Shown here in pieces: positions 36,633 through 47,011 of a stretch of 64,000 bases of DNA. The position numbers and the translations under genes are program-made. The notes beneath the pieces were generated by a model. It did not search any database. It worked only from the letters and a program-made list of their open reading frames with translations, and had not been told where the DNA came from. The stretch's first letter is position 1. Every line of letters starts with the position of its first letter. The stretch spans positions 248,001 through 312,000 of the forward strand of contig NZ_JQNK01000002.1 in the NCBI RefSeq assembly GCF_000745215.1, given 5' to 3'. The stretch comes from Methylosinus sp. PW1 (lineage in GTDB: Bacteria > Pseudomonadota > Alphaproteobacteria > Rhizobiales > Beijerinckiaceae).

Positions 36633-38183
36633 ATGCCTCCTTATGCGCCCATTTTCGGCGCGCTCGCGCTCGCCGCGAGCGTGACCGCATCCGTGCTTCA
36701 CGCCTCCCATTCCGACGCCGCCCAAAGCAACGCCGCGGGGTCCGAGCATTCGGCGCGCGCCGTCGCGCTCGATGATCCCATTTTGTTCTATCGCGATCCG
36801 ATGAGCGGGACGGAGATCTCGCGCCAGCCACGCAAGGATGAGATGGGAATGGATTTCCTGCCCGTGCGCCGCTCGCAGCTCGCGCCCTTCGTCGCCAAGC
36901 TCCCCGATCCGCCAGCCGCCGCTAGCGAGGAGCCGCTCTTCTACCGCGATCCCATGGGCGGCGACGCGATTTCCGCCGCGCCGCGCAAGGACGGAATGGG
37001 AATGGACTTTCTGCCGGTCCGCCCCGCCGATCTGCGCGCCATCCTCTCGAAGCTCGTCGCCGCGCCGCCCGCGAAACGCATCCTCTACTACCGCAATCCG
37101 ATGGGACTGCCGGATGTGTCGGCGGTTCCGAAAAAGGACTCGATGGGCATGGATTACACGCCCGTCTATGAGGGCGACGATGTCGAGGCCGATGGCGCGA
37201 TGCGCATCGCGCCGGGGAAAATCCAGCGCGCGGGCGTGCGCTCGGAGCTGGTGCGCCGTCAGCCGATCGCCGCCGAGATTCGCGCGCCCGGCGCCGTGCA
37301 GGTCGACGAGCGCCGTGTCGCCGTCGTGGCGACACGCTCGGAAGCCTTCATCGAGAAGGTCTTCGAGGCGACGACCGGTGCGCGCGTCGCCAAGGGCCAG
37401 CCATTGGCGCGGCTCTATTCGCCGGCCATTGCGGCGGCGGCGGCCGATTATCTCGCCTTCTCCGGCGCGCGCAACAGCGGCGATCCCAGCCTGCTCGAGG
37501 GCGTGCGCCGCAAGCTCGAGACGCTGAACGCGCCGGCGGAATTCATCGCCGAGATCGCCAGGAGCCGGCGCGTGCCGGCGAGCGTCTCCTGGCCCGCGCC
37601 GCGCGACGGACTCATTCTCGAGCGCAACGCCGTCGAAGGTATGAAGGCCGAGGCCGGCCTGGTGCTGTTCCGCATCGCCGATCTCTCGGTCGTCTGGGCG
37701 CTGGTGGACGTCTCCGAGCATGATTATGCGCGGCTGCGCCTCGGCCAGCCGGTCGAGATAAGAGCGCGCGGCCTTCCCGATCGCATCTTCACCGGCCATG
37801 TCACGGCCATTTATCCGCAGATCAATCGCGAGACACGCACGGCGCGCGTGCGCATAGAGCTGCCCAATCCCGATCTGACCTTGCGGCCCGACATGTATGT
37901 CGAGGCGCAGATCGCCTCCGGCGATCATGACGCCGTCGTCGCCGCACCGGAAAGCGCGGTGATCGAGACCGGCAAGCGCGCGCTCGTCCTGATCGACAAG
38001 GGCGATGGCCGCTTCGAGCCGCGCGCGGTGACGCTCGGCCGCCGCGGCGATGGCTATGTCGAGGTGAGGAGCGGGCTCGCCGAGACCGACCGCGTGGTGA
38101 CGGCGGCCAATTTTCTCATCGATTCGGAGAGCAATCTGCGCGCGGCGCTGCAGACGCTCGCCGGCGCGGAGACATCGCGATGA
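36633..38183 (+). CDS. cusB: RND efflux periplasmic adaptor, CusB type, with three heavy-metal-binding modules
   Basis: The ATG at 36633 follows GGAG by about ten bases; a GTG at 36585 is the alternative. The product has 516 residues. After an export signal come three tandem copies of a heavy-metal-binding module (HMBD) at about residues 51-79, 102-130 and 151-179, each reading Y-R-x-P-M ... P-x-K-D-x-M-G-M-D-x-x-P-V. The usual membrane-fusion domains follow, with APGAVQVDERRVAVVATRSE and RIADLSVVWALVDVSEHD. It links the inner-membrane pump to an outer-membrane channel and delivers Cu(I)/Ag(I). Its stop overlaps cusA by four bases. Confidence 0.92.
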   Translation: MPPYAPIFGALALAASVTASVLHASHSDAAQSNAAGSEHSARAVALDDPILFYRDPMSGTEISRQPRKDEMGMDFLPVRRSQLAPFVAKLPDPPAAASEEPLFYRDPMGGDAISAAPRKDGMGMDFLPVRPADLRAILSKLVAAPPAKRILYYRNPMGLPDVSAVPKKDSMGMDYTPVYEGDDVEADGAMRIAPGKIQRAGVRSELVRRQPIAAEIRAPGAVQVDERRVAVVATRSEAFIEKVFEATTGARVAKGQPLARLYSPAIAAAAADYLAFSGARNSGDPSLLEGVRRKLETLNAPAEFIAEIARSRRVPASVSWPAPRDGLILERNAVEGMKAEAGLVLFRIADLSVVWALVDVSEHDYARLRLGQPVEIRARGLPDRIFTGHVTAIYPQINRETRTARVRIELPNPDLTLRPDMYVEAQIASGDHDAVVAAPESAVIETGKRALVLIDKGDGRFEPRAVTLGRRGDGYVEVRSGLAETDRVVTAANFLIDSESNLRAALQTLAGAETSR

Positions 38184-41100
38184 TCGGCCGGCTGATCGCC
38201 TGGTCGGCGCGCAATCTCGTTCTCGTTTTCATCGGCGCCGCCTTCGCCGCGGCGGCGGGACTCTATGCGCTGCGCACATTGCCGCTCGACGCGCTTCCCG
38301 ATCTCTCCGACGTGCAGGCGATCGTCTACACGGAATATCCGGGCCAGGCGCCGCAAGTGGTGGAGGATCAGGTCACCTATCCGCTGACCAGCGCCATGCT
38401 GACCGTGCCGCGCTCGAAAGTGGTGCGCGGCTTCTCCTTCTTCGGCGTCTCCTTCGTCTATGTGATCTTCGAGGATGGCGTCGATCTCTATTGGGCGCGC
38501 TCGCGCGTGCTGGAATATTTGAGCGCCGCCGGCAAGAAGCTGCCGCAAGGCGTGACGCCGACGCTCGGGCCGGACGCCACCGGCGTCGGCTGGGTCTATC
38601 AATATGCGCTCATTGCCAAGGAGATGACGCTCGCCGAGCTGCGCTCGCTGCAGGATTGGACGCTGCGCTACGGCCTCTCCAAGGCGGAGGGCGTCGCCGA
38701 GATCGCCAGCGTCGGCGGCTTCGTCAAGCAATATAATGTCGTCGTCGATCCCAACCGGCTGCGCGCGTTGGGCGTCTCGCTGAAGCAGTTGCGCGAGGCG
38801 ATCCGCGCCAGCAACACGGATGTCGGCGGACGCACGGTCGAGCTCTCCGAATTCGAGTTCATCGTGCGCGGACGCGGCTATTTGAAGAGCGCCGCCGATA
38901 TAGAGCATATCGGCCTGCGCGCGGAGAATGGCACGCCTCTGCTGCTGCGTGATGTCGCGCGCGTCGAGCTGGGGCCGGACGAGCGCCGCGGCGTCGCCGA
39001 GCTCGACGGAGAAGGCGAGGTCGCCAGCGGAATCGCGCTGCAGCGTTACGGCGTCAATGCGCTGAGCGTGGTCGAGAATGTGAAGGCGGCGCTCGCGCGG
39101 CTCATGCCCGGCCTGCCGAAAGGCGTCGAGATCGCGACCGTCTATGATCGCTCGCCGCTCATTCACGCGGCGATCGAGACATTGCGCAAGGCGCTCGTCG
39201 AGGAGAGCCTCATCGTCGCGATCGTCTGCGCCGTCTTTCTGATGCATATGCGCAGCGCGATCGTCGCGATCCTCATGCTGCCGATCGGCGTGCTCATCGC
39301 CTTTGCGGCGATGAAGGCGATCGGCGTCGGCTCCAACATCATGAGCCTCGGCGGCGTCGCCATCGCCATAGGCGCCATGGTCGATGCGGCGATCGTCATG
39401 ATCGAGAATGCGCATAAGCATTTGGAGCGCGCGCCGCCGCAAAAGCCGCGCCTCGACATATTGATCGAGGCGGCGAGCGAGGTGGGGCCGGCGCTATTCG
39501 TCAGCCTGCTCGTCATCACCGTCTCCTTCCTGCCGATCTTCACGCTGGAGGCGCAAGAGGGCCGACTGTTCGCGCCGCTCGCCTATACCAAGACCTTCGC
39601 CATGGCGGCGGCGGCGCTGCTCTCGGTGACGCTGGTTCCAGCGCTGATGGTCGTCTTCGTGCGCGGGAAGATCACGCCGGAAGCGAAGAATCCGATCAAT
39701 CGCGCGCTGATCTTTCTCTATCGCCCGATCATCGCGCGCGTCCTGAGAGCGAAGACGGCGACGATCCTTCTCGCCATCGTCGCTATGCTCGTGACAATCG
39801 TCCCGGCGGGCCGGCTCGGCGGCGAGTTCATGCCGACGCTGGACGAGGGCGCCTTGCTCTACATGCCGACGACGCTGCCCGGCCTCTCGGTCACCAAGGC
39901 CGCCGAATTGCTGCAGACGCAGGATCGCATCATCAAGAGCTTTCCCGAGGTCGCATCCGTCTATGGCAAGGCGGGCCGGGCGGCGACGGCGACCGATCCG
40001 GCGCCGCTCGAAATGTTCGAAACCATCATCGCGCTGAAGCCGAAAGAACAATGGCGCGCGGGACTGACGACGCGCAAGCTCATCGCCGAGCTCGACGCGG
40101 CGCTGCAATTTCCCGGCGTCTCCAACGCCTGGACCATGCCGATCAAGGCGCGCGTCGACATGCTGGCGACGGGCATACGCACGCCGATAGGCGTGAAGAT
40201 CTTCGGCCGCGATCTCGCGCAGATGGAAGGTCTCGCGCGTCAGGTGGAGGCGGCGCTGAAGCGCGTGCCCGGCACGGCGAGCGCCTATGCCGAGCGCGTC
40301 AATGGCGGCTATTTTCTCGATATCGTACCCGATCATCCGGCGCTCGCGCGCTATAATCTGATGATCGGCGATGTGCAGGAGGTGATCGCCACCGCGCTCG
40401 GCGGCGAGACGGTGACGACGACAGTCGAAGGGCGCGAACGCTATGGCGTCAATATTCGCTATCCGCGCGAGTTCCGCTCCGATCCGCAGACGATCGGCAG
40501 GGAAGTGCTCGTGCCGCTGCCGCGCGGCGGCGGCGCGCCACTGGGGGAGGTGGCGACGATCGAGCTGACGCGCGGACCGACGTCGATCCGCACAGAGAAC
40601 GGCCAGCTCGCCGTCTATGTCTTCGTCGATGTGCGCGATCGCGATCTCGCCTCCTATGTCGCCGAGGCGCAGAAGACCGTCGCGCAATCGATTGCGCTGC
40701 CCGCCGGCTCCTATCTCACCTGGAGCGGGCAGTTCGAATATATGCAGCGCGCAGAGGCGCGGATGCGGATCGTCGTGCCGCTGACGCTCGCCATCATCTT
40801 TCTGCTGCTCTATCTCAACTTCCGTCGCTTGACCGACACATTGATCGTGATGGCGTCGCTGCCTTTCGCGCTGGTCGGCGGCGTATGGGCAATGTGGCTC
40901 ATGAGCTTCGACATGTCGGTCGCCGCCGCGGTCGGCTTCATCGCGCTCGCCGGAGTCGCCGCCGAGACGGGCGTCGTCATGCTGATCTATCTCGATCAGG
41001 CGTTGCAAGAGATCGGCGCCGCGCGCGCCGCACAGGGCCGAGTTCTGACGCGCGCGGATCTTCACGAGGCGATCATGCTCGGCGCCGTCGAGCGCGTGCG

Positions 41101-41332
41101 TCCGAAGATGATGACCGTGACGGCCATCATCGCCGGCCTGCTGCCGATCCTCTGGAGCTCCGGCGCTGGCTCGGAGGTCATGCAGCGCATAGCGGCGCCG
41201 ATGATCGGCGGCATGGTCTCATCGACCGCGCTGACGCTCATCGTCATTCCCGCGATCTATGCGCTCATCATCGGCGCTCGGCTGCCGCGCGCCGATGACG
41301 TTCATGCGCGCAGCGCAACGGAGGCGTCCTGA
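38180..41332 (+). CDS. cusA: Heavy-metal RND pump, CusA (Cu/Ag) type
   Basis: The 1050-residue inner-membrane transporter has the typical RND start with LPLDALPDLSDVQ and the heavy-metal-efflux block FMPTLDEGALLYMPTT. The periplasmic WTMPIKARVDMLATGIRTP (near residue 650) is the methionine-containing segment characteristic of CusA/SilA monovalent-copper and silver pumps, not of CzcA zinc/cobalt pumps. Twelve membrane spans are implied by the two hydrophobic groups. It is coupled by overlap to the adaptor gene. No outer-membrane channel gene (cusC) or cusF is present in the window. Confidence 0.93.
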   Translation: MIGRLIAWSARNLVLVFIGAAFAAAAGLYALRTLPLDALPDLSDVQAIVYTEYPGQAPQVVEDQVTYPLTSAMLTVPRSKVVRGFSFFGVSFVYVIFEDGVDLYWARSRVLEYLSAAGKKLPQGVTPTLGPDATGVGWVYQYALIAKEMTLAELRSLQDWTLRYGLSKAEGVAEIASVGGFVKQYNVVVDPNRLRALGVSLKQLREAIRASNTDVGGRTVELSEFEFIVRGRGYLKSAADIEHIGLRAENGTPLLLRDVARVELGPDERRGVAELDGEGEVASGIALQRYGVNALSVVENVKAALARLMPGLPKGVEIATVYDRSPLIHAAIETLRKALVEESLIVAIVCAVFLMHMRSAIVAILMLPIGVLIAFAAMKAIGVGSNIMSLGGVAIAIGAMVDAAIVMIENAHKHLERAPPQKPRLDILIEAASEVGPALFVSLLVITVSFLPIFTLEAQEGRLFAPLAYTKTFAMAAAALLSVTLVPALMVVFVRGKITPEAKNPINRALIFLYRPIIARVLRAKTATILLAIVAMLVTIVPAGRLGGEFMPTLDEGALLYMPTTLPGLSVTKAAELLQTQDRIIKSFPEVASVYGKAGRAATATDPAPLEMFETIIALKPKEQWRAGLTTRKLIAELDAALQFPGVSNAWTMPIKARVDMLATGIRTPIGVKIFGRDLAQMEGLARQVEAALKRVPGTASAYAERVNGGYFLDIVPDHPALARYNLMIGDVQEVIATALGGETVTTTVEGRERYGVNIRYPREFRSDPQTIGREVLVPLPRGGGAPLGEVATIELTRGPTSIRTENGQLAVYVFVDVRDRDLASYVAEAQKTVAQSIALPAGSYLTWSGQFEYMQRAEARMRIVVPLTLAIIFLLLYLNFRRLTDTLIVMASLPFALVGGVWAMWLMSFDMSVAAAVGFIALAGVAAETGVVMLIYLDQALQEIGAARAAQGRVLTRADLHEAIMLGAVERVRPKMMTVTAIIAGLLPILWSSGAGSEVMQRIAAPMIGGMVSSTALTLIVIPAIYALIIGARLPRADDVHARSATEAS

Positions 41333-41377
41333 GAGCGCGCCAAAGCCGAGCTCACGACGCGAGCAATGCGCGCGGCC

Positions 41378-41683
41378 TCACTCTACCGCCAGCCGCTCGG
41401 CCAGCTCGGACACATCGTCCCAGGTCAAAAGATGGCGTCCCTCGACCGTTTCCACGAGAACGCCATCCTGCCCGACTGTCGCCGAGAATTCGACGTCGCC
41501 GCCGACTGGGCTCAGATAGATGACGTCGGCCCGGCGCCAGTCATAGGCCAGAGCCGTGAAATTGCGCGACAATGTTCGGCCTTCCTCGAGAGTCAGGTCG
41601 AAATAAATCCGCTCGCTCAGCATCATCCGCAGCATGTCGCCGAACAGCCGGTTCTGCACGCGCTCGACGAGGGGATAGCTCAT
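41378..41683 (-). CDS. Hypothetical protein
   Basis: The 101-residue soluble protein starts MSYPLVERVQNRLFGDMLRM and has mixed alpha/beta composition, with DWRRADVIYLSPVGGD and TWDDVSELAERL. No signal, membrane span or cysteine is seen, and the family is not recognised. It is convergent with cusA. Codon use is like the neighbours, which supports a real gene. Confidence 0.5.
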   Translation of the reverse strand: MSYPLVERVQNRLFGDMLRMMLSERIYFDLTLEEGRTLSRNFTALAYDWRRADVIYLSPVGGDVEFSATVGQDGVLVETVEGRHLLTWDDVSELAERLAVE

Positions 41684-41819
41684 GCGTCTCTGCTCGGGTA
41701 AAGCTTTTTCGGTGGGGCGGGTGAGGAGCCACCACCGACATCTCCTCGAAGAGACGCGGCGATGGCCGTCATTTATAAAGCAATGCCTGCGCCATTCGGG
41801 CTCTCGGCCGTCGTCTCGC

Positions 41820-42284
41820 CTAGACGGCGCGAACCTCCTCCGGCTTCGCGATGAATTCCAGACGATCGGCGCGGTCGAAATCCGCCGCCGCCGCCTCGAT
41901 CAGGAAGCGGTTCGGATACCAAAAATTGGCGTAGGGCAGGAACAGATTGCCGAAGGACAGGCTGGCCAGAGGCTCCGCCCCCGCGAAGAGAACCACCTCC
42001 ACGCCGGCGCCATTGGTCGGCGCGGCCGTATTGTCGCCGAAGGCCTCGAACTGGACCACGAATTTGGCGGAAGTGACGCCGCCCTCGGTGGTCTTGATGC
42101 CGATGACGCGGAGATCCTGGAAGCGGCGGCCGATCGCCCCATCCGTCAGAAGTTGCGGAAACTCATGCGCGCGCCCCTTCTTGACCTGACTGGAGTCGCC
42201 CAGCGGGACGCCCAGATCGGCCAATCCTGTGGGCTTGGCGGGCGCCAGCGTCACGACTGTGCGGGTTTCTTGCAATACGGGCAA
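41820..42284 (-). CDS. Hypothetical protein
   Basis: The 154-residue protein starts MPVLQETRTVVTLAPAKPTG and is beta-rich, with VIGIKTTEGGVTSAKFVVQF and LFLPYANFWYPNRFLIEAAA. No signal peptide is seen. I do not recognise the family. It shares strand with the 101-residue gene 136 bases downstream. Confidence 0.5.
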   Translation of the reverse strand: MPVLQETRTVVTLAPAKPTGLADLGVPLGDSSQVKKGRAHEFPQLLTDGAIGRRFQDLRVIGIKTTEGGVTSAKFVVQFEAFGDNTAAPTNGAGVEVVLFAGAEPLASLSFGNLFLPYANFWYPNRFLIEAAAADFDRADRLEFIAKPEEVRAV

Positions 42285-42394
42285 GGTCGGCTCCTTGTGG
42301 TTTTCGACGTCGGACCCGACAAATTCGAGGTCCCCGCCGCGCCACGCATTTTGCGCGCCAAATGCCGAGACGCCGCTTTCAGAACAGACGAAAA

Positions 42395-42429
42395 AGGCGC
42401 TATCCGAGCCGTCTGGTCGGATAGCGCCT
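42395..42429 (-). terminator. Intrinsic terminator of the fatty acid desaturase gene
   Basis: AGGCGCTATCCGA (42395-42407) and TCGGATAGCGCCT (42417-42429) form a perfect 13-bp stem with a nine-base loop. On the minus strand it is followed by TTTTT; on the plus strand by CATTTTT, so it may work both ways. It lies 36 bases below the desaturase stop. Confidence 0.85.
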
Positions 42430-42464
42430 CATTTTTCTCACCCGAAGCCAGAAAGCCTAGCCCC

Positions 42465-43559
42465 TCACGCCCAAGCCGCCTCGCCCAGCGTGGACAAAAC
42501 GGCGCGCATCGCCTCGCGATTGCTGAGCGTGACATAGGCGTAGCCACACTCCTCCATCGCGGCTCTCGTCGCCTCGCGCATTTTCGCCAAGCGGCGACGC
42601 GACAGGCTCGGGAACATATGATGCTCGATCTGGCTGTTGAGTCCGCCGGTCAGCCAATCGAGAAAGGGCGAACTCGGCGTGTTGCGCGTCGCGCGCGCCT
42701 GCCGGTCGTAGAACCCCTTGGACTCTTTGGCGTCATAGACTTCCATGCCCGTGTGGTTGAGCACGAAGACGAAAGCGAGGATGAAGCCGCCGACGAGCTG
42801 GGCGCCGAGGAACCAGAGCCAGCCGGTCCAGGCCGGGCCGGGCGTCAGCAGGCCAGCGAGCGCGAAGCCCGACACCCAATGTGCGACGCAGAGCGACGCT
42901 TCCCACCATTGCTTGTTCTTCGCCGCGACCTCTATGCTCTGCCAGCTCCAGTTGAAGCGCGCGACCGAGAGGATCGGGAAGAACAGCGGAACCTGAAAGC
43001 GGGGCAGAAAGAAGGACAGCGCGCGTCCCAGCCCGGCGCGGCGCGCCTTGTCATTGTATGGCGCGAGCGACTTGTCCCAGACCAGCCATGGGGGGGAGTC
43101 GATATCGCCGTCGATCGGGGTGAGGCTGCCATCCTCCTCGACGCGGCAAGCGTTCGGAAAAGCATGGTGAAGCTCGTGCTTCTCGACCCACCATGTCGAG
43201 CCGAAGCCCTGGGCGAGCGCGATCAGCCGCAGCTTCAGACGCGCCTTCGTCTCGCCGCGGGGACCCCACTGGCTATGCGCGACGTCGTGCCCGAGATAGG
43301 CAGTCCGCGGATAATGCATGCCGAGAACGAGCAGTCCGACCGCCGCAGCGACGCCGCCCTGTGCGAGCAGCGTGAAAGCGAGGGCAGGGGCCGCCACCAG
43401 CTCCAGGCAGCGAAGCGCTTGTTCCCAAAAGGGCACGCTGTAGTAGCCCTGCTCATGCGCCCAGCTCCTCAACGCAGCGATACGCTGGGCCAGGCCTTTT
43501 GCGTCCGGGGCGCCGTCTGGAGCATCGAAGGTGGCCGAACTTGCATGTTGTTGGTTCAA
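42465..43559 (-). CDS. Membrane fatty acid desaturase
   Basis: The 364-residue enzyme has the three histidine boxes of the di-iron membrane desaturases: HDVAH, HELHH and QIEHH (within LNSQIEHHMFPSLSRR). The hydrophobic stretches lie between them in the usual order. The QIEHH form is typical of front-end or omega-type acyl-lipid desaturases; the exact double-bond position cannot be read from sequence. The gene stands alone with a strong terminator. Confidence 0.88.
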   Translation of the reverse strand: MNQQHASSATFDAPDGAPDAKGLAQRIAALRSWAHEQGYYSVPFWEQALRCLELVAAPALAFTLLAQGGVAAAVGLLVLGMHYPRTAYLGHDVAHSQWGPRGETKARLKLRLIALAQGFGSTWWVEKHELHHAFPNACRVEEDGSLTPIDGDIDSPPWLVWDKSLAPYNDKARRAGLGRALSFFLPRFQVPLFFPILSVARFNWSWQSIEVAAKNKQWWEASLCVAHWVSGFALAGLLTPGPAWTGWLWFLGAQLVGGFILAFVFVLNHTGMEVYDAKESKGFYDRQARATRNTPSSPFLDWLTGGLNSQIEHHMFPSLSRRRLAKMREATRAAMEECGYAYVTLSNREAMRAVLSTLGEAAWA

Positions 43560-44001
43560 TGGAATACCCGGGTAGCACGCTCGGCTACTGTCTGAGGCCG
43601 CAGCCTCTGCCTATCGGGCGAAGACGGGGCTTTTGTCAAATTTCTTTCACGGAAGAAGGGGCCGATCGGCATCGATCCGGCTCGAAAATCGAGGCCTCCA
43701 GGCGCGGTTGACCCAAGAAAAACCGCTGTGTCGAGAATTTTTGTCGCTGGGACGCCGGCATCGCGCAGCTTGCGCCGGTCCGATGGCCGAGAGCGGCCAA
43801 GTCCCTGCTTCTGGACGCGCTCGCCGGCGGCGTTGGACGTCCGTGACAATTCAGCGGCTTGTTCTCATGCGTCGGTCCCGGGCGTCGGCCTCGAGCCACG
43901 CTCGCCGAGGCGCGACGACCTTTGGATTTTCTCGGACGCCCGATCGCTCTATAGTCACGCTCAAGGAAAGCCCGGCGGCGACAAGCTCGACCTCGTCGCG
44001 C
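43560..44001. other. Region without recognisable gene, 5' of the PKS remnant
   Basis: Frames on both strands are open but have no signature, start site or family resemblance that I can support. The stretch probably contains more decayed sequence. Confidence 0.4.
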
Positions 44002-44391
<390 letters not shown>

Positions 44392-44527
44392 TGTAACGGC
44401 AACTCCGCCGGTCCGGTTCGATCAGCGGGGAGGCGAAACCGAGCGTGACGATCCGCGCGCTGCCCTTTCTCGGCTCCATCCCATGTTTTACCGCACCAAA
44501 ATGTCCCCGCTCGCCGCGAAACGGCGA

Positions 44528-47011
44528 TCAGTCGAGCACCACGCTCAACGTGCCGCCATAGGTTACCGGCGGCATGCCGAGGGTCACGGAGGTCGGCGTG
44601 CTTCCGCTGCCGGGCGACCAGGACATGAAAGGCACCACATTGAAGAGGTTCTTACCCCAGAATGTCAGCCTGTAGCGGTTGTCGCTGGTCTTCAAGCCGG
44701 CGCCGACGCTGAGATCGACATAGGGCCGGTTCCAATATTGCACTACCGACCACGGATTGGTCAGCTGAATCTTATCCGTGTAGGCGACGTTGAAATAGCC
44801 GAACGCGCTGATCGGTTGTTCGGCCCACGGCCCCAATCCCGAGCCGCTGAACACCGCTCCGAGAGGTTGCTCGTAATTGGCTCCGGCCCTGAACGCCCAT
44901 CTCGGAAGATTCGTCCAGCGCGTGTTGGACAGCGACATATACTGCGGCGCTTTGATGAAGCTGGCGGGCGCATTCGCAGGCGTCGACCAAGCCCAGTCGC
45001 TCGGCGCGGGCGCTTGTGTATATTTGACCCAGCGCGCGTCCGAGAGCGAGCCGGAGAAGGTGATCCATAGTTTCTCGATGGGGCTCCATCGCCCATCGAA
45101 TTCGAAGCCGCGCATCCTAGCCTGTTCGGCGTTGCCGACATTGCTGACGGAAATCGGCGCGCCATTGGTGTCGTAGCTCGTCTTGCTTTGCACGACCTGA
45201 AAATTATACAGATCGGTCCAATAGGCGGTCAGGTTGAGAAACAGGCGCTCGTCCAGCCAGTTCGTCTTCACGCCCAGCTCATAGTCCCACGACACCTCGG
45301 GTTTATTGCCGAGAAGCGGAGCATGATCCACGAGGTAGTAGACGCCGTCGCGTTTCACATAGATCGGACCTGTGCCCGTTATGTTGACCGCCGAGGCTTT
45401 CTCTCCGCGGCCGACGAGACCGAACAGAGTGATATTGTCGTTGTATTTGTATTCCGGGTTGACGAGCGCGGTGAGCATGTTGCGGTTTTTCGCCTGAACT
45501 CCGGTGTCGGTCCACCCCCAGCCACCCGCCGCGATGATCGCCTGCTCCTGCTGGAAAGGCGAATATTGGGCGCCGTAATAGAGCGAGGGCCGGTGGCGCG
45601 CGGACCCGCTCCTCCGCTCCCAGGAATCCCTTATGCCGAATGTGATCGCCGCCTGCTCGTCTATATGATAGGTGGCGTTGGCGTATCCGGCTGCCTGGTG
45701 GGAGGTCGCTTTGACGTGCCACCAATCCGTGACGCCGGGGAGAGCCGCCGGGAGGCTGTACCATTTCGTCGCGTCGGCGCCGAAATCGGTATGATGCATC
45801 TGGCTCAGCACGTCTTCCGCAAAACCGTAGAGCCCGACTTGCCACTCGAATGGCTGCCCCTTCGGCGAGGAGAGGCGCAGCTCCTGCGAACCCTGGCCGG
45901 CATATGTATCCATGGAGCCGCTGCGAATGGCGGCCAATTGGTTGCCATCGGAAAAGCCTCGCTCGAGGCCTCGCTCGAAACCATAAGCCGATATCGACGT
46001 CAGCAGATAGTCGCCGATGCCGACGTTCAGCTCGTTGGAGACGGTGTAATTGCGTTGGGGATCCGTCCCTTCGCGCGCCATGTAAGGCTTGTATGGATCG
46101 AAGGTGAGAACGGGCCGACCGAGCCTGCTCGAGAAGTTCTGAGCGTAGCTTGTCGCCGGAGCCGTGCCATTCGCATAAATGAGGCTCGAATTGCCGATCG
46201 GAATGGCGCTGCGAAAATAGTTCCGGTATTCGTTCGAGCTGGCGTAGCTGAAGATGAGGCGGTCGCTTATCTCGTCCCCGACGAAGAGCAATTGGCCGCG
46301 CACGCCCCAACGATCGAAGTTACCGTAGCCCGCGCCCGTGACTTGGTCGTGAATGAACCCGTTGTCCCGGTCGAAATACGCGGTCACGCGATAGGCGAGC
46401 GCGTCCTCGATGATCGGGCCGGTGACGTTCACCTTTTCGGTCGTGCGTCCATAGCTTCCGTACGATGTCTCGAGTGTCGCCCGGCGTGTGAAGGACGGCG
46501 CCTGAGAGTGGATGACGACGCTGCCCATCGTCGTGTTCTTGCCACCGGCCGTGCCCTGGGGGCCATAGGCGACCTCGAAAGACGATATGCCGGAGAAGTT
46601 CATCCACTGGAAGCCCGGCGCTTGCCAGAACACGTTGTCGAGCACGAATCCGGTCGCTGAATGCGCGCCGACCCCGGTGTTCGATCCGGCGCCGACGCCA
46701 CGGATCGACGCAAAAGACCATTGCGCAGTGCTGGTGTTCGGCCTGTAATTGGAGATTTTCAAGGCGAAGTCGTCGAGGGTCTGGAGCTGCTGCTCCTCGA
46801 TTGTGTCCGACGTGACGACCTTGATCGCCCGCGGCGCTTTCTGCGCCTGCGCTTCGCGCCGCGCCCCTGCTTCGTCGCCCTGCACGAACACGTCCCCGAC
46901 CTGCGCGTCCTGAGCGAGCGCCGGCGCGTTCGAGCCCACCAACAACGAGCCGCCGAGCAGCGTATAGGGAGCCAACGACGCACAAGAGAACAACCACCGC
47001 CTGAATGTCAT
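44528..47011 (-). CDS. TonB-dependent receptor, paralogous family member 3
   Basis: The 827-residue receptor has a signal peptide (cleavage near ALA) and a TonB-box-like VGDVFVQG near residue 37. The plug contains FASIRGVGAGSNTGVG, GFVLDNVFWQAPGFQWMNF and AYGPQGTAGGKNTT. The barrel ends in GGTLSVVLD. It shares the NVFW/GFQW block and the GKNTT loop with the other four members. Unlike the others it has no clear AT-rich block upstream and only a weak ribosome binding site. Substrate unknown. Confidence 0.92.
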   Translation of the reverse strand: MTFRRWLFSCASLAPYTLLGGSLLVGSNAPALAQDAQVGDVFVQGDEAGARREAQAQKAPRAIKVVTSDTIEEQQLQTLDDFALKISNYRPNTSTAQWSFASIRGVGAGSNTGVGAHSATGFVLDNVFWQAPGFQWMNFSGISSFEVAYGPQGTAGGKNTTMGSVVIHSQAPSFTRRATLETSYGSYGRTTEKVNVTGPIIEDALAYRVTAYFDRDNGFIHDQVTGAGYGNFDRWGVRGQLLFVGDEISDRLIFSYASSNEYRNYFRSAIPIGNSSLIYANGTAPATSYAQNFSSRLGRPVLTFDPYKPYMAREGTDPQRNYTVSNELNVGIGDYLLTSISAYGFERGLERGFSDGNQLAAIRSGSMDTYAGQGSQELRLSSPKGQPFEWQVGLYGFAEDVLSQMHHTDFGADATKWYSLPAALPGVTDWWHVKATSHQAAGYANATYHIDEQAAITFGIRDSWERRSGSARHRPSLYYGAQYSPFQQEQAIIAAGGWGWTDTGVQAKNRNMLTALVNPEYKYNDNITLFGLVGRGEKASAVNITGTGPIYVKRDGVYYLVDHAPLLGNKPEVSWDYELGVKTNWLDERLFLNLTAYWTDLYNFQVVQSKTSYDTNGAPISVSNVGNAEQARMRGFEFDGRWSPIEKLWITFSGSLSDARWVKYTQAPAPSDWAWSTPANAPASFIKAPQYMSLSNTRWTNLPRWAFRAGANYEQPLGAVFSGSGLGPWAEQPISAFGYFNVAYTDKIQLTNPWSVVQYWNRPYVDLSVGAGLKTSDNRYRLTFWGKNLFNVVPFMSWSPGSGSTPTSVTLGMPPVTYGGTLSVVLD

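Noticed and set aside
36180..37928. Minus-strand frame of 582 codons across the small Cys protein and cusB
   Set aside because: Antisense shadow of cusB; no recognisable domain and no ribosome binding site.
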